Shown one piece after another: positions 49,372-62,100 of a stretch of 64,000 nt of DNA. Each line of letters starts with the position of its first letter. The stretch's first letter is position 1. The notes beneath the pieces were generated by a model. It did not search any database. It had not been told where the DNA came from and was given only the letters and a program-made list of their open reading frames with translations. The stretch is from Tillandsia leiboldiana (lineage: Eukaryota; Streptophyta; Magnoliopsida; Poales; Bromeliaceae): NCBI GenBank assembly GCA_029204045.2, contig CM055066.1, forward strand, positions 62,001 to 126,000, read 5' to 3'. The position numbers and the translations under genes were made by a program.

Positions 49372-52300
49372 ATGCACTCTCTTCCTCTCCGTACTCCTGC
49401 AAGCGGGTCTCCGGTGGTATGCGCAAGTCGTCGTCCCCAACAGAAGAATCTATTGTTTCCCTGCTTCCCTGGGGTGGCTAGTAGGGTGGGGAGTAGGAAG
49501 CGGCTGCATGCCAGTGGCAATAATAACAGTAATAGTTTATATAATGGTTTACCTGAACGCGCCGCTTCTCCCTGCTTCGCGTACCGAACGTCTCGTCTCG
49601 TCTCAGCCGACGCGGCGGCGGGTTCGGGTTCGGCGTCCAGCGAGGTCCAAGAGAAGCGCGTGGGATTAGGAGAGGCCGCGGCGTTGCTGCTGCCGGATGG
49701 GCTGTCTCCAGAGGCGCTTCCTAGGCACGTGGCTGTGATCATGGACGGCAACGCGCGGTGGGCGCGCTCGAGGGGGCTTCCCGTGTCGGCAGGCCACGAG
49801 GCGGGCTATCGCTCCCTCAAGCAGATGGTCAAGCTCTCCCGCCGTTGGGGCATCCGAGTACTCACCGTCTTCGCCTTCTCCTCCGAGAATTGGCTCCGCC
49901 CCAAGGTCTCTCTGTCTTTTTCCTCAGACAATTGCCTCCGCCGCATTCTCCCTGGCCCCCACCCTCCCGTACCGTCCTTTTTTTTTTTTTTTTTTTTCCT
50001 TCTCTTTTCTTTCCGACGTCATCCACATAATAGCCCTCTTAGGGCTATTATGACTAACTAATGGTCCATCATCGCTTTGCAGGCAGAGGTGGATTTTCTC
50101 ATGACGCTGTTCCAGGGCGTCCTCAGGGAGAATATTGGGGATTTCTTGAGGTACCAGTTTTAATTTACTATGCAGATGCAGATTTCACTTTGATAACATT
50201 GATGAAACCACTAAGGAAGCTCATAAAGCTTGACCCTTATTATACTCTAGATTAAACAAAAATAGTCTAAGTAGTCAGATTTCCAGGAAGAGTGGATGCT
50301 GAGAGCTTCTTAAATCTATATGTTTCTATCTGTTGCGGTCAGATTCGTGGATTTCATTCCTCTTAGACCCAGTTTGGTAATGTGGTAGCTAAACGCAAAA
50401 TTTTTAGACAATGGGAGTGTTGAGACTAAAAAATCACCACGTGGCAAGAGGTACAATTAATATGACCGAATCGGCTGAAGTTGAATCAAAAGACGACGCG
50501 TGGTGGTATGAAAAGTAGAGGTCGGTCAATGAGTCAACCGACTTGGATGAGTCGAAAGGTAGCGCGCCATGAGCAAGGGATAAGTGGGAATCAACTGTCT
50601 AAGTGTGGCATCTGTCAGCGGATTTATAAGCCGATTGAAGATAAGAATCGAGACCAAAGAGAATTAAATGAGTAGTGCCTAAGATCAAGCAGGCGAAATC
50701 ATAGGAAGTGAAATCCGCGGCCGACACGATTTCGGTCAGAATGCACTTCATCAGCCACGACCAAGGATCACGCCCCATTACCTATAATGGCGTGCGATTT
50801 CCGGAAGGAACATGGCCAAGGATTACGCCATTGCCCATAATGGTGAGCGATTTCTAAAAAAATGTGGCCGACATTCGAAATATGGTGAATTACCTCAAGA
50901 AAAGTTCGCACCAGTATAAATAAACGAATTCTTCTCTGAACAAAGGTTTTGCAATCGTGTGAGCCAGATACCATTGTTTTTACTTTCCCTTCAATTCCTG
51001 TATTTACAGCTTTCCTAGCCTAGATTTACTACTTTTCTAGTGTAATTTCTCAGCTTTTCTAGGAGTAGATTAAACTTGTAATCAATTCCCGATCTTCACA
51101 ACCCTTTCCACACAACTCCGAGCTCTGCAGTTCGATTTGGCTCGTTCGGCCGAGTCCAATTCCTGAGCTTTCGAAGCTTTCGAAGCTCTCGATTGTAAGT
51201 TAGTTTGGCTCCTCTAGGCCGAACTCGGTTTCGTGTTTGAGTGAGGAGAATCTGGTTGAGCAGATCCCTCCTCAACTTGATCGCTTGATCTGAGGCGCAC
51301 GTTAGAGGGTCAACTCCGAGGCCGATACTCGACCGGACGCAATTAGCAGTCAACCGTCGATTCTGCCACAGTAGGAAGATAATTTTTTTTTCCAAAATTG
51401 CTTACTATTTTTCCTTCTTTTATACTATAAAATTGTGGTTGCAACCGCTTGCATGTTTCTCAGACAGAGGTTGCAACGGCAATTTTATAATATAAGAGAA
51501 GAAAAGATTGAAAACATTTTTAGATTTTTTGGACATTCTATAGTATAAAAATTGATATTTTTAGCCATCACATTATCAAACTAGGCCTTAGAATGCAAAC
51601 TAATAATCCTTTTCAGTTGTGTTCATATAAGACTGTAACCATGCTTACTACTTGTAAGGTGTTCTACATGGGAGATGAATCATTGTGAATACCAGTAGCT
51701 AGTTTCCGAGAGATTGGTATTGATGAAGGCTGCTGCAAATGAAATTTTATCTTGGAACAGTTAATTGCATCTAGGAAAGGCGCCTTCTTTCCTCAGCGCA
51801 TGTACCAAAGTTTTCAAATACGTAGACAGGAGCAAGCTGATTTAAGTAGCATTTAAATTTATAATGAGGAAGAAGATTTTCAATCTGATTCAAGTAGCAT
51901 TCAAATTTACAATGAGGTTGAAGATTTTCAATTTAACAACTAAATATAACATGACCTTGTCGCAATATTCTGTCAGAAACTTCAATCAAAATGAAGCCCG
52001 CCTTCTCTATAATATTTCCATCGAAAAGAGCTACTAGTTGAAGATGAAAACAGAGCATCCATGTGACCATAATTTAGGAATTCTGATTGCAGTGTTACAA
52101 GATCAAGTAGGTTAGACATGAGGATGCAATAGAGTAGACGGCATGCATAAAACATCAGTGAAATTTCCCTGGTACTCTATTGAGATAGAGATGGTGTTCC
52201 TTGATTTTGGAGTGTGCATAAGTATAGTGTTTTGAGCGATTAACATAAGGAAGAAGATAATTGCACTCTAGAGCAATTCCTATCGTGTATGATGTGTGTG

Positions 52301-54316
52301 TTACAAAGGTTGGCTGGGTGGGTAGATAATTTTTGTTGTAGATATTACAGTGTGATTTTTCTTGGGTTTGTCTTGGAGAGTTTGTTTTGAAGCCCTAAAA
52401 TAATGAGGTTGAAACAGATCTATATACCAGCGGTTAGAGATTGCTGTTGGCAAATTCTATTGTATGCATTTATGTATATTTACCATCTTGCTCATAATCT
52501 CAGAATGGATGGAATCATATAAGTGCCTTAGTGGCCGCTGAATGCTAAATGTAGTATCCTTTTCTCTTTGTTGTCCACCTGTACTCTTAAGGCTTTTTCT
52601 TTATGCGTTTGGTTCAGATATAAGCTAGAGCTGCTTATTTCAGGGATAGGTATAAGTTCAGGAACAAGTAGGAACTAATGTAATTTTATGTTTAGATGAG
52701 TATTAGAGTTGTAATCAGGTATAAGAAAAATTGTGTTTGGTTTAATAAAGTGGAATAAGAAGAATAAAGGAAAGTAAATATTTTTAATTGAAAAAATTAC
52801 TCTTTAAAAAATTTATTTAAAAGAAATTTAATTATAATTTGTATTATTTAAATTTAGTTTTTGTATATAAAAAATTTAATTTATTGAAAAATTTAAAATT
52901 TTTGAAAATTTAAAAATTTGTATAAATTTTAAAATTTTAAAGTTAATAAATTATAACCATTTATAAATTTTAAAATTTATTAAAAATTAAAGTTTAAAAT
53001 TAAAAATTTTATAAATTTTAAAAATTTAAATTTTAATTGTCTCGAAAAATGTGCAAAAGAGGGTGCAAAAATTTTAATTTTTAAATTTGTATACATTTAA
53101 AAATTTCTATAAAAAATTTAAAAATTTGTATAAATTTAAAAAATTTAAATTAATAAATTTTAAAATTTTTTAAATTTTAGAATTTTAAAAATTTTAAAAT
53201 TTATAAAATTCAAAAAAAAATAAATTTAAAATGTTATAAATTTAAAAATTTGAAAATTTTTAAAAATTTTAATTTTAATTTTAATTTTAATTTTTAAAAA
53301 AATAAAAAAAATGGGTGGAAAAAGTTGTTTCCACCCAAAAGTGGGTGGGAGCAACTTGTTCTCACCTGGTGCCCCTCCTCTTTTTTGTGTTTGGGTACAA
53401 AAGGGGGGGATATCCCCCTTATCGCCCCCTTTGTACTTGAACCAAACAGTCCCTTAGAATCAATGATCCAGCTATCTATACTACTAAGAATTTTGTGTTA
53501 GCAGTGTGATTTTTCTTGGAATGCCTCAGCTATGATTACCACTTGGATACAACAGTGTTTTGCTCTTTTTGTACATTTAGTATGTGTGAGTCTGTTATAT
53601 GTCTGTGTCATAAATGCTCATATGGCGGCTTTCATGTATCTACTGAAGCAGAACTGCGTGAGAATCAATATTGGTGGCATAATTTTTTTTTCTTGTTATA
53701 TGAGTTGATGGAAATCTGTCATTTCATAGAGCTGTTACTAGTATTCTATCAAGCATGTGACATATGGACTCAGATTAATGTTTGCAAATTAACATGTATC
53801 AAAAGAAAGATGTTTTGCTGCAAAGAATGACATTAAACAGCATCTCCTTTGCTGATTCCAAGCAGGGAGGGTATTCGCATTTGCATAATTGGTGACTCCT
53901 CAAAGCTCCCAAATTCTCTACAAAAGTTGGCTAGAGAGGTAGAGGAGACAACAAGAAACAACTCACAACTTGACTTAATTGTGGCTGTTAGCTACAGCGG
54001 ACGAAGGGACATAGTGCGAGCATGTCAAAGGATTGCTGACAAGGTAAAAAATAAGTTGCTTGACCCAGAAGACATTACAGAATTGTTATTTGCACAAGAG
54101 CTAGAAACAAACTGCAGTACTGAATTTCCTTACCCAGATTTACTTATAAGAACTAGTGGTGAGCTCAGGTTGAGCAACTTCTTATTATGGCAATCAGCAT
54201 ACACAGAGCTTTTTTTCACAAGGACTCAGTGGCCTGACTTTGGGGAGATTGACTATCTTGAGGCTCTATGGTCTTTCCAGAACAGGCAGAGGCGCTTTGG
54301 TCAACGAGATGTGTGA
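49372..54316 (+). CDS. Cis-prenyltransferase (dehydrodolichyl/polyprenyl diphosphate synthase), plastid-type
   Basis: Exons 49,372-49,905, 50,083-50,150 and 53,866-54,316 give 350 residues. The family condenses isopentenyl diphosphate with an allylic diphosphate in cis to build polyprenyl chains. Conserved regions are present: HVAVIMDGNARWA (119-131, catalytic Asp 124), VFAFSSENW (166-174), GIRICIIGD (203-211), and RTSGELRLSNFLLWQ (296-310) followed by WPDF (322-325). Residues 1-~100 are rich in Ser, Arg and Ala with few acidic residues, resembling a plastid transit peptide. ATG 49,372 is the first in-frame ATG after an in-frame TGA at 49,213. Splice signals: AAG|GTCTCT...TTTGCAG|GC (phase 0) and AG|GTACCAG...CCAAGCAG|G (phase 2). 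The first exon is GC-rich, the last AT-rich. The plant family has several paralogs with different chain lengths, so the exact product cannot be read from the sequence. Confidence 0.9.
49906..50082 (+). other. Intron 1 of the cis-prenyltransferase gene
   Basis: 177 bp, GT...AG, with a pyrimidine-rich middle including a T run of 18 (49,979-49,996) and a small palindrome AATAGCCCTCTTAGGGCTATT at 50,030-50,050 split across its centre. Confidence 0.85.
50366..51587. mobile_element. Harbinger-like MITE interrupted by an LTR-like block
   Basis: Left end GACCCAGTTTGGTAATGTGG; the right end in reverse GGCCTAGTTTGATAATGTGA; 16 of the 20 agree. TTA flanks both sides (50,363-50,365 and 51,588-51,590), the target duplication of PIF/Harbinger elements. 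Near the right end the words TATAAAATTG...GGTTGCAACC and GGTTGCAACGGCAATTTTAT form a further internal inverted pair. Confidence 0.6.
50420..51375 (+). mobile_element. Probable solo LTR nested in the MITE
   Basis: About 0.95 kb of much higher complexity than the MITE arms, with a TATA-like AGTATAAATAAAC at ~50,912 and a downstream GTAATCAATTCCCG polyadenylation-like area. It ends near GATTCTGCCACA. Exact ends and target duplication could not be fixed: TGTTGAGAC at ~50,419 and CCACA at ~51,371 are candidates but their 5-bp flanks differ. No coding sequence. A repeated phrase (GATCACGCC / GATTACGCCATT) lies at 50,766-50,850. Confidence 0.45.
52590..53453. mobile_element. AT-rich MITE-like insertion in intron 2
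   Basis: TTA flanks (52,587-52,589 and 53,454-53,456). The right end in reverse is GGGACTGTTTGGTTCAAGTA; the left end has CGTTTGGTTCAGATA about 15 bases in. The middle 600 bp are AAATTTTAAA-type simple DNA. Near the right end GGTGGAAAAAGTTGTTTCCACC and GGGGGATATCCCCC palindromes occur, like those in 47,610-47,720. Confidence 0.55.
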
Positions 54317-57300
54317 GATTATGCACAATGATTTTTTTGAAATCAACATTTTTCTCTCCTATTTCAATCAAATGCAAGCTAATGGATAGTTATACATATG
54401 GGTCTTGTGATGCTGAAGGCATATTCTCTTCTTATCAATTTAAATAGTTGGGTTGCATAAAAATTATAGATCCACATAGCTAGGAGGCGTTGGTGTGGCA
54501 AATTGTGCCAGAATATGATATAGATAATCAAAGTGAGTATCTGCTTTGCTATATTTTTTAGTTGTCCTTGTTAATTAAGTTGTTGCTTTTCAATGTCATA
54601 ATGACACTGTCACCACCTTTTTTCTGTTTGAACATTTTAGGTTGGGAAATAATTTTGCAGTATTAATTGCCTAAAACTTCAGAACAATTATTAAGGGGCA
54701 GATGTGCATTTGTTGGTATGATTTTGGTGTCTTCTCAAGGCTGGCGGCCCCGTAAAATTTGTTAATGCGATTTGCTACTCTGATCCAACCTGTCACCCCA
54801 ACATCTAACTTGGTTTGAGTTTTGCTTGTTCATGGAGACCTGTGTCGATGCAATATCTGAGCATCAAGCGTGGAAAGGTTCTTTGAAGAATCCTCTCTGT
54901 TTAGCTTTAAATTCATCTAACTGCTAAATAATTTTGGTTTTGAAGGCCTTGGGGTGGTTGTGAGTTGTGACAGTAGTGAAAAAAATGGTTCGACATTCGT
55001 CTTTGGGAACATATTTGTCAATGATACACATCAATTAGTGTATACAAGCATCGCTTGTTCAAACAGTGAATATTGCTGCTCAAAATTAATATTGAAATAT
55101 CATTGTGCGGTAGAACTCTGACATTCTTGGACAAATTGGGAAAAAAAGGGTCAAATAGACACTAATGAGAGAGTTGTTAGTTAGCATTAAAAACAAGGTT
55201 TGAGACATAAGCATTATAATTATATGCAATATATGAAATTGCAGTGTCGTTTACTTGCTATCTCAATGTTATGACTTTTCCCTGAGCATTTTTAGCTTGA
55301 AATAAAAGAACTTCCTCTCTTCAGTAAACAGTTAAATCTTTCTGGTCATTTTTTGATGAACAGTACAAAACAACTCTCCATATTACATTGGAATCCATTA
55401 GCATTTTCAGGTTTGATTGCTTGTATCATTGTGTCCTTATTTCTTAAAATTTTCACTTAAGTATGTATATTCTAGATTTGTAGGATACCAAGTCCTGCAG
55501 TGACAATGATGCTGGAGAATCATGCATGAACAGTTTATCTGCTGCACAACTTATTTTGCAGGTCTTGTACTCGGATTTTTCGACGTTGTTCTCATTGAGC
55601 AATAGGCTTGCTTCATATAATTTTTTTAAGGATAAAGAACATGCATACCAATTTATCTATTATCTAACCAGGCATTAATGCCGTTTAACTTTATTAATTT
55701 GAACAATTTCCATTTATGCAGGGTTTGGTAATTAGATTCAAACATTTTCCCATACAATTGTTAGTGGCAGAATTTTCTATCCAGGTAGCAGCACTGTAGC
55801 AATTCATTGTGTTTTTCATCTCCTCAAAATAAAGTTGGTGGGGCCATCATTGTGGATTTATTCTTTATGTTTATCTATGTGGCTGCTTCAGAATTTTAGT
55901 CGTTTCGTCTGTTGATCAAACTTAAATTGTTCCAGTATCTTTTCAACTGGCAAATATGAGTGCATGTAGGTGTTTTTTCTGTTTTGGCAATGTACATGTC
56001 TAAATGCATCCACACTGTTATTTCTTGTTTAAGTACTTGCAGTTGTGTTAGTTTCTTTATTTTTCCCGACAAGGAACTAGTGTGAGCCTTCTGTAGAGTT
56101 ATTCTTGCAGGTAGTGGATTCTTGTTTCCTATGACGTAATAAACTCTAAGATTAGCTCATTGTCAATATCTTAGAACTCCAAAATCCCCCCCCCCCCCCC
56201 CCCCCCCCCCCCACACAATCACACAATTATGGGCTGTTTGTTTTATGATTTGTAATATTTCGAAAATACTTCATATTTTCTATTCAAGATACTCAAATTG
56301 TGGAATCATTATAGATTCCCAACTGTTTGGCATATTATAATAGCATGGATTTGGAACTTTTCTCATTTCCATTCTTGATGAGAAATATGAGTAATCTATC
56401 AACAACAATATAAGTCGCTAACAACCTCCCAACCCGAGTAGTATGGTAAGTTGGTAACAAATGTACCATTTCAATTATAAAATATACAATGTTTCTGAAA
56501 TGTTACAAACTGGTGTAATGAAGCGTCATTGGATAGTTTAAACACAGTATATGTCATATTCCTTTAGTATGGTAGGATGTTTCCCTTTTGTGCCCCTACA
56601 AAATTTTCAGTGAATGTGCATGGAATGGCAGGAACTCCATATTTTTATGTTGGGCCTCAAATAGTGTGACGTTCTTTTGTAGAGTTTCTTAGTGGTCTTA
56701 ATTTCCTTGCAAGGAATGGCAGGAGCGACATGAACGCGTAATCCAGTTAGCTCTGCTGCCTCAAGAATCGAGTGATATAAGTGTTTCTTGATTTCTTCTT
56801 TGTAGTTGCCGCATATTTTACATCTTATGCTTGCTGAATAGGAGACCTCAAATTTTGTGTCTCATTGAGGTTTGAAGATAATTTCAGGTCTTGCTTCAAA
56901 TCTCTGTATCTCTTATGCTTAGCCTACTCAGCTAAACTGTTCTGGTTCCTCATGAAATCGAGAAGGTTACTAAGGCACAAACCACCAGATGTCCAATCTT
57001 GCCTGTAAGCTCAGTTCGCTTTACTATATCTATTTCTTTCCGTTTTTGAAGTAGATGATGAAATGAGAATACATGGTGCAAGGGAGCACAAAGAGAGAGG
57101 CTGGGAGGGGATGGAATGGACTGTAACAGAGGGGTGTTATGTATGCTTTGGCCCAAATGCTCTTTCGTCTTGCTACTTCCAAACATTCTTAATAAAGAGG
57201 TACACCCTTGAATTGTGTAGTCAGGTGTTATTTCAAAATTGTGAAGGTGTGCTTGAGATTTGCTTTGAATTTTTGAATTTCTGCGTTTATACACGGACCA

Positions 57301-57783
57301 TGGTTATGAAGATAGCAGCTCTGTTGTTCACGCTGCGCTGTTTCATTAGCAGTCAATGATGTTTATCATTTTTGAGTTTGGTGGTAGGCAGGTAGGCTAT
57401 AAGCCATTATTGACTCAAGAGTTACTTGCTGTTGTCGTTGGAGAGCCTCATTTCCAAGTTTGAAGGCGTCTTACTTGAGTGGCTCGTTTATAAGAACATC
57501 TTCTTGAAAAGAAGTATAGGCCGGAGTTGTGGGAAGCGAGACTAGCATATTCAGGAGTAGATTAAATTTATTAAATATAATCAAATTCGGTTAATAAATG
57601 ATAATTTATAATTTTTTCAAAATATAAATAATAATAATAATTATTAAATTTAATAAATTTATCTGTCAATAGTAATTTAGAAACTCTTATTATAATCACC
57701 CCAGCGTTATGATATAAATGAATAGCTTAATATACTTTGTTTTCTTCTTGTGGTGGGATGCAAGATTTTTCTAAGGTATGCTA
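54317..57783. other. 3' region of the cis-prenyltransferase gene and intergenic DNA, no gene seen
   Basis: About 3.5 kb of T-rich, intron-like or intergenic sequence. I find no conserved frame on either strand; the longest frames (~57,000-57,350) match nothing I know. Part of it, directly after the stop, should be 3' UTR, and some could be further transcript exons without coding content. Confidence 0.5.
56186..56212 (+). repeat. Poly(C) run of 27
   Basis: Twenty-seven consecutive C followed by ACACAATCACACAATTATG. Long C/G homopolymers are rare in plant DNA and prone to sequencing error in length. Confidence 0.9.
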
Positions 57784-58592
57784 TGTTGGAAAAATTTATC
57801 TTTTCAAATTAATTTTTTTAAATAATTAAAATTTAATTTAAACTTGAAATACTATTTAGCAAAGTTTAGATGAAGCCTGTGAATGTCGAGGCGTGTGTAA
57901 GCACTGTCCTAGAAACGAGATTGCCCCTCCACGTGCGAGGCTCCGACAATCACCTCAAGCGATACAATGACCACTGTCTATCTCGTCGGCAACGACTCCG
58001 GGATGATGCGTAGCGAACCCAACGTCTTTCAGTGATCCAGCAAAATAGAAACTTAAAGAGGGAAAACGAAAATGTATCTCAGTATTTTGTAGCACGGTAA
58101 TTTAAGAGAAGAGATCTGTAGCTTATATCTCAAAACAAGCTCTCTTGCTCTATGTATATACAAAGCCCAACATGGGACAAGGCCCAACGGCTAGCTACCT
58201 CGGGTAGCCCACAAGCCCCTTCCCAAGGGAGGCTCTTGGGTAGCCCAAGAAACAAGTTCCCAAGAAGGCTTTAATGCAAAAAGCAAAAGTCAAAATAAAA
58301 ATGAAACAAGTCAACATCGCGCGCGACCAGACCCGGCTCGGCTCGTGCTGTGCGCGTGTGTGTGTTTAGGAGAAGGCTTGCTCTCACTTTCTCCTAATCG
58401 ATACATGCACAAGAGATGGAGTAAATAAACCAACTCTACATGTGATGAGTTTCCGATGTGGAACTAAATATCACATGTAGAGGGGAAATGGGTTTGGGCT
58501 CCCAGGCAAAGCCCATTTATATTGGGCCGCCCAGAAAAGCCCAAAGGCCAAAATACAAGTTTAAAATCACCAAATCCAAATAAAACCCAACA
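57784..58592 (-). repeat. 3' LTR of the copia element
   Basis: 809 bp with TGTTGG...CCAACA ends. On the minus strand it is preceded by the purine tract CATGTGGGGAT (RC of 58,593-58,603). A TATA-like TTTGTATATACATAGAGC lies on the minus strand at ~58,146-58,163. Confidence 0.88.
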
Positions 58593-59141
58593 ATCCCCAC
58601 ATGATTTAAAACTTGTAAATACAAAATAAAATAAACGAAATACAAAAACTAAAACAGATGCTGGATCTCTTATACTACGTATTCGGCGAAGGTACTTTTC
58701 GGGTTTGAACCTTCACTTAGTACAGGTCTATGTACATCCGAGGACGCAATGGTAGACTTCGCCTTGAACCAAGGCCGGTGAATCGGATTTCCACAAATAG
58801 TACACATGGTAGAGTCGTTTAGGTTCTATGCGGGTTAGCGCTTTTATGGCCATGCGCTAATATCGATTCATGTGCGTTTTTAGGGAACCACCCTCTTCCC
58901 ACAGTCGCGGCTTCACGACTACACACATATAGTAGGTCCTGATAAGGGTGCCTGCAAGGTCACACCCTGCCTCAAGGGTCTCGGAACCATTCAGGGTAAG
59001 AACCCTTACTAACCACTTGCATTAATGAGCACTGTCGCCATAGGGATGAGTATATAAAAGCAGTGCTCCGCATAACTACAAATTCGACTTGTTTCTACCC
59101 ATTGAACCTCCAAGAGGTTGGGTTGCCGTCGCTGGTAGTTT
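58593..59141 (-). other. Non-coding 3' region of the copia element
   Basis: About 550 bp between the stop of the polyprotein and the polypurine tract. Moderately complex, with no further reading frame. Long 3' untranslated regions occur in some copia lineages. Confidence 0.6.
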
Positions 59142-62100
59142 CTATTGTGGGCTAAGCCCCATCCCCCTCGACGATTCTAGGATCACTGTCCTAGACAAAC
59201 CTTTAGTAAGCTGATCAGCTAAGTTCTTCGCAGATCTCACAAATTCCAAGACAATTACATTTTCCTTAATATTCTGCCGAATATACTTTTGTCTTACTTT
59301 CATAAATCTATTCATCTTTGTTTCCACATTTTCTTGAGCACACTTGTCAATAGTAGATTTGCAATCACAATGTATACACACTGGTGCCAAAGGTCGCTCC
59401 ATCAGTGGCAAGTCATACAGAAATTCTCTAATCCACTTAGCCTCTGTTACAGTGGTATCTAAGGCTATCAGTTCAGATTCCATTGTACTTCTAGCTATCA
59501 ATGATTGTTTCGATGACTTCCAAGAAACAGCTGCTCCACCAAGGAGAAAAACAAATCTAGTAGTTGACTTCACATCAGCTGTATTACTTATCCAGTTAGC
59601 ATCACTAAATCCTTCTAATACAGCAGGGAATCCACAAAAATGCAATCCATAATATACAGTGTCTTTCAGATATCTCAAAACTCTTTCTAAGACATTCCAA
59701 TATTCCCTATTTGGGTTATGGGTATATCTTCTCAATCTGTTCACAGCATAGGCTAAATCAGGTCTAGTGTAATCTACAAGATAACCTAGAGATCCTATAA
59801 TCTGAGCATACATATTCTGTCCTATAGGATCACCTTTATTTTTCTTAAGATGTACACTAGAATCATAAGGTGTTACAACAATCTTAGAATCAAAATATCC
59901 AAATTTCTTTAGCACTTGTTCACTGTAGTGAGATTAATTCATAATAATTTTATTTGATTTTCTTATGATCTTCATATTTAGAATCACATCAGCTTGCCCA
60001 AGGTCCTTCATATCAAAGTTATCATTAAGTAATTTCTTAACATCCATTATCACATCCATATTTGTACCAAATATCAAAATATCATCAACATTCAAACATA
60101 GAATCACTATCTGTCCATTGTATTCCTTAGAGTACACACATTCATCAGACATGTTCACATGAAAACCAGCTTTCACTACTAAAGAGTCAAATTTCAAATG
60201 CCATTGCTTAGGAGCTTGTTTAAGTCCATATAAAGATTTTGTCAACTTGCAAACTTTGTTTTCATGTCTAGCAACAATAAATCCCTCAGGTTGCTTCATA
60301 TAAATATCTTCCTGTAAATCACCATTTAGAAAAGCAGTCTTAATATCCATCTGATGAATAATCAAATTATGGACAGAGGCTAAAGCAAGCAGAATTCTAA
60401 TAGAAGTAATCCTAGCTACAGGAGCATACATATCAAAATAATCTACTCCAGGCTTCTGAAAAAAACCCTGAGCTACAAGTCTAGCCTTATACTTATCTAC
60501 AGACTCATCTAGTTTCAACTTCTTCTTAAAGATCCATTTACTTCCTACAGGCTTACAACCTACAGGTAAATCAGATAACTCTCAAGTATGATTCTGTAGA
60601 ATAGATTGCATCTCCAATTTAACAGCTTCTTTCCAAAATGATGCATCTACAGAAGTCATAGCTTGGTCAAAGGTAGATGGGATATCTTCTACAAGGACAC
60701 ATAAATCATCACCAAAAGTCTTCTCAATCCTAGGACGCTTACTTCTCCTAGGTTCAGACTCTTCTATAGGTTCACTAGTGCTGGGTCTACTAGATCTACC
60801 TGTAGTCTCAACAGGAACAAGTCTATCTACTCTAGTTCGAAAAGGAAATATATCCTCAAAGTATACTGCATCTCTAGCTTCAATAATTGTATTGTTAGAA
60901 ATCTCATTAACCTCTGAATTTACCACAAAGAATTTATTAGCATTACTACCATCAGCATAGCCTAAGAAAACAGTATCCACAGTCTTAGGACCAATCTTTC
61001 TCTTCTTATTTTCAGGAATTTTCACTTTAGCTAGGCACCCCCACACTTTAAAATAATTCAGATTAGGTTTCCTTTCCTTCCAAAGTTCATAAGGAGATAC
61101 AGAAGAACTCTTGTGGGAAATCCTATTAAGAATTACACAAGAAGTCATCAAAGCTTCGCCCCACAAGTTCTCGGGTGCACCAGAACTAATAATCATCGAA
61201 TTTACCATATCCATCAAAGTTCTATTTTTCCTTTCAGCTACTCCATTAGATTGAGGTGTATAAGGTGCAGTCACTTGATGTACAATTCCAAATTCTTGAC
61301 AGAAAACAGTCATCTCATTCGATGTATATTCACCTCCTCGATCAGATCTTAGAATCTTAATTTTCTTATTCAATTGATTTTCAACCTCAGCTTTATAAAT
61401 CTTAAATTTATTCAAAACTTCATCTTTATTCTTAATCAGATAAATATAACAATACTTCGAATGATCATCAATGAAAGTTACAAAATATTTGCTTCCACCC
61501 CTACTGGGTCTACATCTATCACAAACATCACTATGTATAAGTTCTAGCAGATTAGAATCTCTATCTACAGATCTAAATGGTTTCCTAGGCTCCTTAGCTT
61601 GCACACATATTTCACATCTATGAACATTAGAAACAGATTTAGGAATTAAATCAAAATTCATCAATCTCTTAATAGTATTAAAATTCACATGTCCCAATCT
61701 TCCATGCCAAACATCAGATGAAACAACATTCAAAATAATACTTTCATTAATAGTAGAAGTCATCACAGAAAGCTTAAATAAACCATCACTCAAAAATCCT
61801 TTCCCAATAAAGTTCACACATTTAGTAATTACTACCCTATTACATTCAAAAACAAACTTAAATCCTTGCTGAACTAAAAGAATGGCACTAATCAAGTTCT
61901 TCTTAAGATCAGGAACATGATGCACGCCGTGCAAGGAAAGCGTCTTCCCAGAGGTCAACTTCAGGTCCACTCGACCAGTCCCAAGCACGCGCGAAGATGC
62001 TGCATTCCCCATGTTCACCGATCCTCCACTTGAGTCCTGATAAGTAGAAAACCAAAAACGGTCAGAGCAAGCATGAACATTTGCTCCAGTGTCAATCCAC

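Larger units (their letters stand above)
50151..53865 (+). other. Intron 2 of the cis-prenyltransferase gene, 3.7 kb, transposon-filled
   Basis: Between the GTACCAG donor and the CCAAGCAG acceptor. It holds two MITE-like insertions (50,366-51,587, itself split by an LTR-like block, and 52,590-53,453). The rest (51,600-52,580 and 53,460-53,865) is ordinary intron sequence without coding frames. Confidence 0.85.

Noticed and set aside
56950..57359. Two overlapping frames of about 100 codons on opposite strands
   Set aside because: No conserved motif, no clear start context, and composition like the surrounding non-coding DNA.
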